The position numbers and the translations under genes are program-made. From Ampullaceana balthica (lineage: Eukaryota > Mollusca > Gastropoda > Lymnaeidae): a stretch of DNA of 64,000 bases. This document shows positions 60,501 through 64,000 of the stretch, in pieces; the first letter of the stretch is position 1, and every line of letters starts with the position of its first letter. Where the stretch lies: positions 372,001 through 436,000 of the forward strand of contig CALYLW010000335.1 in assembly GCA_944989445.1 (NCBI GenBank), in the 5' to 3' direction. A model generated the notes under the pieces. The model had not been told where the DNA came from. It searched no databases and worked only from the letters and a program-made list of their open reading frames with translations.

Positions 60501-60704
60501 ACTTAAACATATTTTCACTATTACCTGACATTTTGACCCAAATAAAACTCTAACATCACTTACTGATATTTTGTCCAGATTTGAAGGAAGTTTCTTGTCA
60601 GAAGAGCTGAATGCTTTGGTTATGAGCAGAATAATGAGCAGAGTAATTCCAGCAGCCACCCCTAGCCTGACAATCTGCTTTAATTTCAGCTGGACAACCC
60701 TCAT
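36445..60704 (-). CDS. galnt7: Polypeptide N-acetylgalactosaminyltransferase, GALNT7-type, 12 coding exons
   Basis: The product starts mucin-type O-glycosylation, or extends it on partly glycosylated peptides, by moving GalNAc from UDP-GalNAc to Ser/Thr in the Golgi lumen. Twelve exons join in phase to 1,875 coding bases, giving 624 residues, within the family's usual range. In order: cytosolic tail and membrane anchor (about 11-29), Lys/Pro-rich stem (to about 115), GT-A catalytic domain (about 160-430) with FFNEGWST (181-188), DAH metal motif (D266, H268), WGGEN (374-378) and the ligand His in VGHIY (H402), then a ricin-type lectin domain (about 500-624). Subfamily 7 is inferred from the segment PYGD, NCKSF and WFMENVAYD before the lectin domain and the QKWE ending, which match vertebrate GALNT7 as I know it; GALNT7 prefers substrates already carrying GalNAc. 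All introns have GT-AG ends. Introns carry many transposons and minisatellites but the coding frame is intact, so the gene looks functional. Confidence 0.93.
36722..37217 (+). repeat. Solo full-length copy of the 500 bp repeat family
   Basis: Same start (AACAAGTTTTTGACTATAAA), the four ATAATACGCACC-type motifs and the same end (GTTAATATAAAGGATTTAA) as the array at 12.3-14.3 kb. It lies in the last intron of the GALNT7-like gene. Confidence 0.85.
37582..37735. repeat. ~50 bp tandem repeat, 3 copies, beside GALNT7-like exon 11
   Basis: CATATTCAGGGCCAACTAGA at 37,584, 37,634 and 37,683; ends within 10 bases of the exon 11 donor. Confidence 0.85.
37743..37868 (-). CDS. galnt7: GALNT7-like exon 11 (second lectin repeat)
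   Basis: 126 bases, phase 0 both sides, acceptor CATAACAG and donor GTCAGT. It encodes [20 protein letters not shown] and GPWEYNK, the beta repeat of the lectin domain. The preceding intron is 6.1 kb and carries the 38.97-40.76 kb satellite and a hAT element. Confidence 0.93.
37875..38860. other. Intron 10 sequence, nothing recognised
   Basis: AT-rich to 38,570; 38,580-38,760 is less AT-rich and may be an unclassified repeat. Confidence 0.4.
38861..38955. repeat. 23 bp tandem repeat, 4 copies
   Basis: CTGCTGTCTTCAGTGCAAGT plus CTA, directly beside the 32 bp array. Confidence 0.9.
38965..40755. repeat. 32 bp minisatellite, about 56 copies
   Basis: Unit TCATCTACTATTTAGTTGAT followed by GGCCACTTTATG. 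Variants (GACATC, TTCATG, TCACACATG) recur. Located in intron 10 of the GALNT7-like gene. Confidence 0.95.
40756..41740. other. Anomalous, almost G-free stretch grading into indel-rich copies of the 32 bp unit
   Basis: 40,757-41,220 has only about four or five G in more than 460 bases and reads as A/C/T. From about 41,350 the 32 bp unit becomes recognisable again with many indels (TTTAGTTTGAATGG, TTGATCCGGCCCAC), and from 41,735 it is normal. This looks like poor base calling or consensus across a long satellite, not real sequence. Confidence 0.6.
41987..43873 (+). mobile_element. hAT transposon remnant, 1.9 kb, with KpnI-palindrome ends
   Basis: Ends TAGGCCTGTCAA and TTGACAGCCCTA lie between perfect 8 bp target duplications GTCAAGAG (41,979-41,986; 43,874-43,881). 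Both subterminal regions carry repeated CGGGTACCCG palindromes. Near 43,200 a BED-finger-like start ([20 protein letters not shown]) can be read, but the second zinc Cys is lost. The interior holds a tandem duplication of about 290 bases (42,361- and 42,660-), and the second copy has a nested MITE. It is inactive. Confidence 0.85.
42841..43097. mobile_element. hAT MITE nested in the hAT remnant
   Basis: Same family as 7,932-8,117: CAGTGCTTCTCAAACTTTTT start, TTTGAGAAGCACTG end, flanked by CTATAACC on both sides (42,833-42,840; 43,098-43,105). Confidence 0.9.
43990..44094 (-). CDS. galnt7: GALNT7-like exon 10 (first lectin repeat)
   Basis: 105 bases, phase 0 both sides. It encodes [15 protein letters not shown] and [12 protein letters not shown], the alpha repeat of the ricin-type lectin domain. 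The usual CLD triad reads CWD here. Confidence 0.93.
44432..44617. mobile_element. hAT MITE in intron 9
   Basis: CATCGGTGGCGATC start and GATTGGCCATCACTG end, imperfect inverted ends, flanked by ACTTAGAT on both sides (44,424-44,431; 44,618-44,625). Confidence 0.75.
44745..45110. repeat. ~26 bp minisatellite (ACATTTCTATGACACATCTC), about 14 copies
   Basis: Tandem units with TACATG/TATAAG/TACAAG variants, ending 30 bases short of the exon 9 donor. Confidence 0.9.
45139..45360 (-). CDS. galnt7: GALNT7-like exon 9 (end of catalytic domain, linker)
   Basis: 222 bases, phase 0 both sides, acceptor CCCCACAG and donor GTATGT. It encodes [48 protein letters not shown] and PPNVAWGE. The segment from PYGD onward is the best evidence for subfamily 7. 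Confidence 0.95.
45476..45524. repeat. GATAAGTTAA short repeats
   Basis: Resembles the tails of the LINE and SINE families here, but no element body adjoins. Confidence 0.7.
45903..46031 (-). CDS. galnt7: GALNT7-like exon 8 (VGHIY metal ligand and variable loop)
   Basis: 129 bases, phase 0 both sides. It encodes [20 protein letters not shown], whose His (402) is the third metal ligand, and then a Gly/Pro/Lys-rich loop ([17 protein letters not shown]). This loop is variable in the family. Confidence 0.95.
46287..46404 (-). CDS. galnt7: GALNT7-like exon 7 (WGGEN motif)
   Basis: 118 bases, phase 2 in and phase 0 out. It encodes [33 protein letters not shown]. This is the Gal/GalNAc-transferase motif, which contacts the donor sugar; residues 374-378 are WGGEN. 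Confidence 0.96.
46615..47284. repeat. 21 bp minisatellite (GGAGGAATCAGGGATAAGAC), about 32 copies
   Basis: In intron 6 of the GALNT7-like gene. The unit length gives open frames on both strands (heptads such as GGIRDKT and PPVLSLI) that are not genes. Confidence 0.95.
47636..47809 (-). CDS. galnt7: GALNT7-like exon 6 (central catalytic loop), with repeated acceptor
   Basis: 174 bases if the proximal acceptor is used, phase 2 in and out, donor GTAAGT. It encodes [19 protein letters not shown] and [13 protein letters not shown], the family block after the DxH site. The acceptor and the first 27 exon bases are repeated at 45-base spacing upstream, giving alternative in-frame starts at 47,854 and 47,899. 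The proximal one is chosen because it gives the usual family length. Confidence 0.88.
47791..47925 (-). repeat. 45 bp triplication spanning the exon 6 acceptor
   Basis: Copies start at 47,791, 47,836 and 47,881. Each carries a pyrimidine stretch, CAG and AACTATTCTTGCTGTTCCTA, so three acceptors lie at 47,809, 47,854 and 47,899 in the same frame with no stop between. Confidence 0.9.
48205..48490. repeat. 23 bp minisatellite (AGGTTATTTACAGGCTGTAT + CAG), about 12 copies
   Basis: Nearly perfect tandem units in intron 5. Confidence 0.95.
48495..48675. repeat. ~23 bp tandem repeat (AGAGGTAATGAAGGCTTTTA), about 8 copies
   Basis: Follows the previous array and shares AGAGGT with it, so may derive from it. 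Confidence 0.85.
48758..49372 (-). repeat. 34 bp minisatellite born at the 3' side of a SINE, about 18 copies
   Basis: Unit (minus strand) CTTGCCCCATAGCCAACATG followed by GTCTGAAAGGGGAA. The array runs directly into the SINE at 49,373 through GCTGCTTCACTTGCCCCATA, and the single-copy equivalent is at about 26,955-26,990 in the SINE that carries the 54 bp array. Confidence 0.92.
49373..49580 (-). mobile_element. tRNA-derived SINE, 3' end expanded into the 34 bp array
   Basis: Minus strand: GGTGGTCGAGTGGCAGCGC (A box), CACGGGTTCGAGTCTTGG (B box), GTGAAGGCAAGGTCTTGTTCC, GGGCACCTGACATAGGTTGG, GGAAGTGAAGGGAGCTGGGC, then AACGCTGCTTCACTTGCC. The middle is the single-copy counterpart of the 54 bp unit. 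Confidence 0.88.
49707..49914 (-). CDS. galnt7: GALNT7-like exon 5 (DxH metal site)
   Basis: 208 bases, phase 1 in and phase 2 out. It encodes [17 protein letters not shown] and [21 protein letters not shown]266 and H268 are the DxH motif that binds Mn2+ and the sugar-nucleotide diphosphate. A decayed partial copy of its 5' part lies about 60 bases upstream in the intron (49,936-49,985). Confidence 0.95.
49936..49985 (-). pseudogene. Decayed partial copy of GALNT7-like exon 5
   Basis: CAGTGTTCCTAAACAGCTTG ACAAGACCATTGAACTGTT repeats exon 5 at 49,845-49,883 (CAGGGTTCCTATACAGCTTG...) with three or four changes; lies in intron 4. Local tandem duplication. Confidence 0.75.
50262..50428 (-). CDS. 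galnt7: GALNT7-like exon 4 (nucleotide-binding N-terminal part of GT-A fold)
   Basis: 167 bases, phase 2 in and phase 1 out. It encodes [20 protein letters not shown] and then the SIINTSP and LIDDGSD blocks, the start of the GT-A Rossmann-like fold that binds UDP-GalNAc. Confidence 0.95.
50672..50888 (-). mobile_element. tRNA-derived SINE, full-length-like
   Basis: Minus strand: GCGGTGGTCGAGCGGCAGTT, CACAGGTTCAAGTCTCGG, GTGAAGGCAGGGTCTTGTTC, CATCAGTTTGGGAAGTAAAG, GCTAGCCACACAATCCCCTC, ending near CAATAAATGGCTCC. Best reference copy in the window for the SINE that gave the 54 bp array. Confidence 0.88.
50999..51118. repeat. 44 bp tandem repeat, about 3 copies
   Basis: AAAGTGATACTTTT at 50,999, 51,043 and 51,087, each with a C run and CCACCAATAAACAT. 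Confidence 0.85.
51170..52760 (+). mobile_element. CR1/Jockey-like LINE, 3' half, nearly intact RT C-terminus
   Basis: Upstream RT blocks with a few stops and shifts are seen from 51,200: [68 protein letters not shown]. From 51,646 an open frame of 345 codons runs to the TAA at 52,681: [30 protein letters not shown] (catalytic FADD), [19 protein letters not shown]. The 3' UTR ends in GGACGCAATAATCTTCTGTA, AGAAGGAGCGTCTGT and GATAAGATAAGATAAG. No endonuclease domain is left, so it is 5'-truncated. This 3' end is shared with the SINEs at 29.1 and 61.8 kb. Confidence 0.9.
52837..54369. mobile_element. Composite foldback element cluster with TTA-flanked ends
   Basis: GGGGCCATCCATATATTACG at 52,837 is answered by ATAATATATGGATGGCCCC ending at 54,369, with TTA on both outer sides, compatible with a Harbinger-type 3 bp target. 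Inside lies at least one long foldback (53,032-53,567: CTCATAAATGACGTCAC against GTAACGTCATTTACGGATGG) and part of another starting GGCCATCCATAAATGACGTC at 53,578. Poly-C/G blocks and TTTTGATGTGACG motifs recur. No transposase seen. Confidence 0.65.
54918..55056 (-). CDS. galnt7: GALNT7-like exon 3 (start of catalytic region)
   Basis: 139 bases, phase 1 in and phase 2 out, acceptor TTGTTCAG and donor GTAAGT. It encodes GEGGTAVVV, the acidic EEKDEAD stretch and [19 protein letters not shown], the conserved block that precedes the catalytic domain in GALNTs. Confidence 0.93.
55285..55527. repeat. 22 bp minisatellite (CTGTATGTAACTATATGATG + TG), about 11 copies
   Basis: Near-perfect units in intron 2. 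Confidence 0.95.
55690..56350 (+). mobile_element. LINE 3' fragment with C-terminal zinc-finger-like motif
   Basis: [20 protein letters not shown] and [17 protein letters not shown] come from one frame. After a shift near 55,990 the frame reads RGRP-like [18 protein letters not shown], and it ends in [17 protein letters not shown], the Cys/His motif found at the C-terminus of some LINE polyproteins. The tail CACCATCGTCTCGCGAGATG follows. In intron 2 of the GALNT7-like gene. Confidence 0.8.
56360..57070. other. Intron 2 sequence, nothing recognised
   Basis: Only a two-copy duplication of ACGCAGCCACTAAAACTAAA (56,473 and 56,510) and a short repeat of CACACAGATTGTGCTTGACC-like sequence near 56,700. 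Confidence 0.5.
57078..57228. repeat. 21 bp tandem repeat (GTTGAGTTTATTTGGTTTAT + T), 7 copies
   Basis: Near-perfect; the open frames across it are repeat-borne. Confidence 0.95.
57784..57988 (-). CDS. galnt7: GALNT7-like exon 2 (stem region)
   Basis: 205 bases, phase 0 in and phase 1 out, acceptor TTGCCAG and donor GTATGT. It encodes the Pro/Lys/Asp-rich luminal stem ending [10 protein letters not shown]. Stem regions of this family hold the catalytic part away from the membrane and are poorly conserved. Confidence 0.9.
58297..59768. mobile_element. Tigger/pogo-like element, non-autonomous, 1.47 kb
   Basis: Starts CAGTCGAAACCGGTTAAGTC and ends GTTAAGTGGGTTCGACTG with TA on both outer sides (58,295-58,296; 59,769-59,770). 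The subterminal parts repeat GTCGAG and GAGTTAA motifs. No transposase frame. An older hAT-like fragment (GATGGGACGATTAATCGGAA) is seen near 58,445. In intron 1. Confidence 0.8.
60124..60203. repeat. ~18 bp tandem repeat (AATTATGACAACCACAAA), 4 copies
   Basis: Imperfect units just left of the hAT MITE. Confidence 0.85.
60226..60418. mobile_element. hAT MITE in intron 1
   Basis: CAGGGGTTGGCAAAC start and GTTTGCCGACCCCTG end, flanked by CACTAGAC and CACAAGAC (7 of 8 bases). Confidence 0.88.
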
Positions 60705-60727
60705 GGCAGAGCATCAGATCAGAGGCA
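60564..60727 (-). CDS. galnt7: GALNT7-like exon 1 (5' UTR end, start codon, membrane anchor)
   Basis: The start ATG is at 60,704; coding runs to 60,564 (47 codons) and ends at a consensus GTAAGT donor in phase 0. It encodes a short basic tail ([13 protein letters not shown]) and a hydrophobic segment rich in Leu and Ile, the signal anchor of a type II Golgi enzyme. A pyrimidine-rich stretch ending CCTAG just upstream looks like an acceptor, so a 5' non-coding exon probably lies further upstream and this exon carries about 23 bases of 5' UTR. Confidence 0.88.
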
Positions 60728-60976
60728 CTAGGAAGGACACACAAAAACTACAGTAACAATTAGTAACATACATTTAAAGGCATTATTCTTTGCTATCTAC
60801 ACTCACACACATTTAAAGATTCATTCCTTTTTTATATTAAAGACTGAATGGCCAAAACCACAACTTAGCTGCAAATGTTAAGACCTCTGGTCAACATTTA
60901 ACCCAGATCAAGGCCGTACCCAGAGTTTTTCAAGGGGGGTTCGCAAACTTGTCGCGAAGGCATTTCATGTTTTGAT

Positions 60977-62121
60977 AAGGCCAACCTCTCATAACGAGCA
61001 CCTCTCATAACGAGATTTTCGCATAACGGGCAACATTTTTCTGGAAAAAGTTGCTCCCTTAACAAGCAAAGATTCGCATAACGAGTGACGCAGAAAAGGA
61101 AACTCCCTTTTTCCTGGAAATTCATTAGTGAGCCGGCACTTCCGCCCTGATGTATTATTCTGTGTTAAGCACTCGGTCTGTTAGCGTATTGTTTGTGATC
61201 AACCGATTTTACAAATTTTGTATTAAGAAAGTATTTGTAATTTTTTTATGTGCGAAGTTTAATAAACTGATAAATTATCTTCGAAAAAAACACAAGAAGA
61301 CAATCTCAAGAGAGGAAAAAAATAACTGTTGAAATAAAACGAAAAAAACATTGACAAGCGAGAACAAGGTTGCAAATCTAGCGCGCAATTACAATCGGCC
61401 AACATCAGCGATCTGCACTATTCTCAAGAACAATTAAGGAGATGGATGTTTCAAATGGAGTGTCAAGAATGTCTACGAAACGGTTACATCACATTTTTGT
61501 CAAATTTTGAAGGGTCTGCAAAAACAAATGTCTTTAACAGTTTTCTAGTTAAAAAGCAATAATTAATTATTTGTCATAAATTCACAAATTTGTTTACGTT
61601 TTTTGTTTCAAATGTTAATTGTTTTCTAGTTGTTTCACTGTTTATCAATTCATAAGTAATTTTATTTGAATAAATTTTAATAATTTTTTTTGAAAAATGA
61701 GTTGTTGTTTTTTCAGCATGGAACGGATTATCGTATTTTACATCGATTTGTATGGGAAATTGTTTCGTATAACGAGTGTTTCGCTTATCTTATCTTATCT
61801 ATACAGACGCTCCTTCTATGCAGAAGATAGTTGCGTCCACAGACCATGAGAGATGATCTGTTGGCAAGTGATGCAGCATTCACAGGCCACGGCTTTGTGG
61901 GTTCCACGCATTACCCAGCCGCCTAACTACATGTAGTGTTAGGTACCCATTCGGAGCGGGGTGACTCAGGGACGCCCTGGGCCCCGGGAACAAACCCTTG
62001 CCTTCACACGGATTCGAACCCGTGACCATCGGTACGACAGTCCAGTGCGCTGCCACTCGACCACCGCTTAATGAGTAAGACTTTGGAACGAATTAATCTT
62101 GTTATGAGATGTTTGACTGTA
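60977..62121. mobile_element. Tigger-like element nested in the hAT remnant
   Basis: Left end AGGCCAACCTCTCATAACGA and right end TGTTATGAGATGTTTGACTG are imperfect inverted copies with TA beyond; internal CGCATAACG/CGTATAACGAG motifs recur. It is itself interrupted by a SINE. Confidence 0.6.
61788..62064 (-). mobile_element. tRNA-derived SINE with LINE-like 3' tail
   Basis: Minus strand: GGTGGTCGAGTGGCAGCG (A box), CACGGGTTCGAATCCGTG (B box), body, then GTGGACGCAACTATCTTCTG, ATAGAAGGAGCGTCTGTATA and GATAAGATAAG. CGCTTA on both sides looks like a short target duplication. Compare the LINE end at 52,700-52,755. Confidence 0.88.
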
Positions 62122-63359
62122 CCTACAATATATGGTGCTATGACTTCAAATTTGGATGAGAATGTTTAATCAATAATTCTGTACCTATGAATTATTGAGG
62201 GCGTTGATTAAACTCCTCGCCTTTCTTGCCTCGTTTTCAAAAAAAAATAAAAAATTTCAGTGCATACAGTGACAAAAAAGTAGGTTTTCGTGCAATAAAT
62301 TATTATCACTAAATAAAAGCTTCCAAAACAGTATTTTATTTTAAAATGCAAGTACTCAATCATTCATTTCTTTCAAGCCAGAGAACCGCATAACTAGTTC
62401 AGCAATGATGTGCTCCAGAAATGGATTAATTAAGTTCCGCAGATAATGTTGCATTTGCGTTTCTACACACACATTGCTTCAGTAGATTTGCTGCTTAGCT
62501 ATTCTGGACATTGAAGCTTCAGCTTCTACTGACTGCGCCATGATAATGATATGATCATAAGTGTTTTGAAAATAAGAATCTTCATTTGTTCTAATCTCTC
62601 TAAACTCTTGCTGGACGGTTTTGATAAGTGACATAACCTGAATTATGTCAATCACTTCTTTCTGAAGTTCGACTGTTATTCCTTCCAGCCTAGATAATAG
62701 TTTGTAGGTTACAACAAACGTCACAATAAATGTGAAGTTACACAAGGAATGAAGAAGTGAAGTTGCTAGAGACTTATCGTCCGTGTCCCAATCACCATTT
62801 GTAGTCAAAATTGGATCAAATCCTTGGTCGTTGTGTTTTCATCGTGGCAGTGAAATTATCTCAAGAGTGTGAAAAATGTAAACATACGATTAATAGAAGT
62901 GTTTGTATGCTTGGTGGCGCTCAGCCCATCTTGCTTTGCACAAATTTGTACGTGCCTTCCGTTTAGCACTGTCAAAGACTTGTTTGTATGACGTTTTTCA
63001 ACAAGGCTTCGCACTTTGGGCTGTTGTTAATAAAACATGCAGGTTTCTTTTAATTTGTCAATCATGTTACGCACATCGGGAAGTCTGTATGAATGCGTGA
63101 TCACTAGGCTTAAAGCGTAAATGCAGCAGTGTGTGTATACCACCAAAGGGGCCTCTCGCAGAATACGCGCTTGAACTCCTGAGACAGCGCCCAACATAGA
63201 TGCAGCACCATCATAACACTGGCCCCTCATATTCTGTAGTGGGAGCCCCAAATCTCTCAAAAATGTCAAGATCTATTTTTACATAAAAAAAGGGCACACA
63301 TTTGCAAAAGGGGGTTCGTTTGAACGTACGAAACCCCCCCCCCTGCGTACGGCCATGCA

Positions 63360-63860
63360 GATGCTTAAACATAAAGAACTTTCTGCTGAAGCCCCAAATA
63401 ATATTGTTGGATCAATGATCTATACATGTCAAATAAATGATGGAACTGTTCTAATAAAATACAAGTATACCAATGAGCTAAATCTCAGTTGTGTGTTGTT
63501 TTAACCTGTGGTAAGTATTCAACTACTGCCTACAGAATTATGGCACTTGAAGAACCCTATTTTTAAACCCTTTTTTATATATTTTTTTTTATTTAATAGT
63601 AGGAAGATACAGTCTTAAAATTTATTATAGAGCATTAAAAGAATACAAAAATAAAAGATAATAATTAAAATTTGTTAAATGTTTTTTCTATGACACCAGG
63701 AAAATATATTGTGATATACTACAAGGAACCCCTTCAAAGTTTGAGAACTATTGCTAGAGTAAAAATCTAAGGAGGATTAACACACAGACTTTTACTTCTT
63801 ACATAAAGAGAAGCTTACTTTATCAAATAGTGTGAAAGCCTTGGTATGATACCAAAGAAC
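63360..63860. other. AT-rich stretch, nothing recognised
   Basis: No coding texture or repeat. Confidence 0.5.
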
Positions 63861-63862
63861 AC

Positions 63863-63981
63863 AAAATAATTGGTACAATGCTTAAAAATGTACACTGAAA
63901 ATATGAGCTCAGAACAGTGACAAAATAATTGGTACAATGCTTAAAAATGTACACTGAAAATATGAGCTCAGAACAGTGACA
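63863..63981. repeat. 58 bp tandem duplication, 2 copies
   Basis: AAAATAATTGGTACAATGCT through GAACAGTGAC is repeated exactly. Confidence 0.95.
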
Positions 63982-64000
63982 AAAATTCAATAAAGGTTGC

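Larger units (their letters stand above)
60909..63357 (-). mobile_element. hAT (ZMYM/DUF4371-type) transposon remnant, minus strand
   Basis: Left end CAAGGCCGTACCCAG and right end CTGCGTACGGCCATG are inverted relatives, with CAGAT directly outside both. The minus strand keeps transposase pieces: 63,269-63,027 with LRDLGLPLQNMRGQCYDGAA and SMLGAVSGVQARIL, and 62,808-62,479 with GDWDTDDKSLATSLLHSLC and LEGITVELQKEVIDIIQVM, which fit the middle of ZMYM1-like hAT transposases. Frames are broken between them. Confidence 0.75.

Overview
This is a 64 kb, AT-rich, intron-containing stretch of animal nuclear DNA. The repeats (tRNA-headed SINEs, several non-LTR retrotransposon families, many hAT elements, very long minisatellites) and the GALNT7-type gene fit a lophotrochozoan, most likely a mollusc. 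That placement is an inference from family resemblance. Nothing here looks bacterial or viral.

Two host genes can be supported. (1) The right half (60,704 down to 36,445, minus strand) holds a complete 12-exon gene for a Golgi polypeptide N-acetylgalactosaminyltransferase of the GALNT7 type. All splice sites and phases agree, and the exons total 1,875 coding bases for 624 residues: a type II membrane anchor, stem, GT-A catalytic domain with a DxH motif and WGGEN motif, and a ricin-type lectin domain. (2) The middle holds the 3' end of an unrecognised plus-strand gene, with exons at 15,572-15,662, 27,204-27,440 and 28,309-28,404. Its 11.5 kb intron is almost entirely two abutting satellite arrays. 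Two further orphan coding-like segments (3,426-3,738 and 28,859-28,979) are reported with low confidence.

Layout. 1-2,040: decayed RTE-like LINE. 2,322-3,321: element with TA-flanked inverted ends. 4,925-5,155: 3' fragment of the LINE family found whole at 51.2-52.8 kb. 7,085-7,931: another LINE fragment, with a hAT MITE at its edge. 8,241-11,989: a ZMYM1-type hAT transposon that contains a second hAT (8,656-9,919). 12,331-14,346: four tandem copies of a ~500 bp repeat whose solo relatives lie at 33.9 and 36.7 kb. 15.6-16.55 kb: 32 bp array. 16.6-26.9 kb: 54 bp array of about 190 copies. 38.97-40.76 kb: another 32 bp array, running into an anomalous G-free stretch. 41,987-43,873: a hAT with 8 bp target duplications and a nested MITE. 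46.6-49.4 kb: 21, 23, 22 and 34 bp arrays. 51.2-52.8 kb: CR1/Jockey-like LINE. 52.8-54.4 kb: foldback elements. 58.3-59.8 kb: Tigger-like element. 60.9-63.4 kb: hAT remnant with nested elements.

The main unexpected theme is how satellites and elements interact. The 54 bp satellite and the 34 bp satellite (48.76-49.37 kb) both appear to have been born inside copies of one tRNA-derived SINE family, from different parts of it. The SINE's 3' tail matches the 3' tail of the LINE at 52.7 kb, which suggests that LINE drives it. Short tandem duplications have also copied splice sites: three candidate acceptors at GALNT exon 6 (45 bp apart, in frame) and six donors at the penultimate exon of the second gene (77 bp apart). 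I see no novel defence or enzymatic system; the candidate novelty is SINE-seeded satellite formation and splice-site multiplication.
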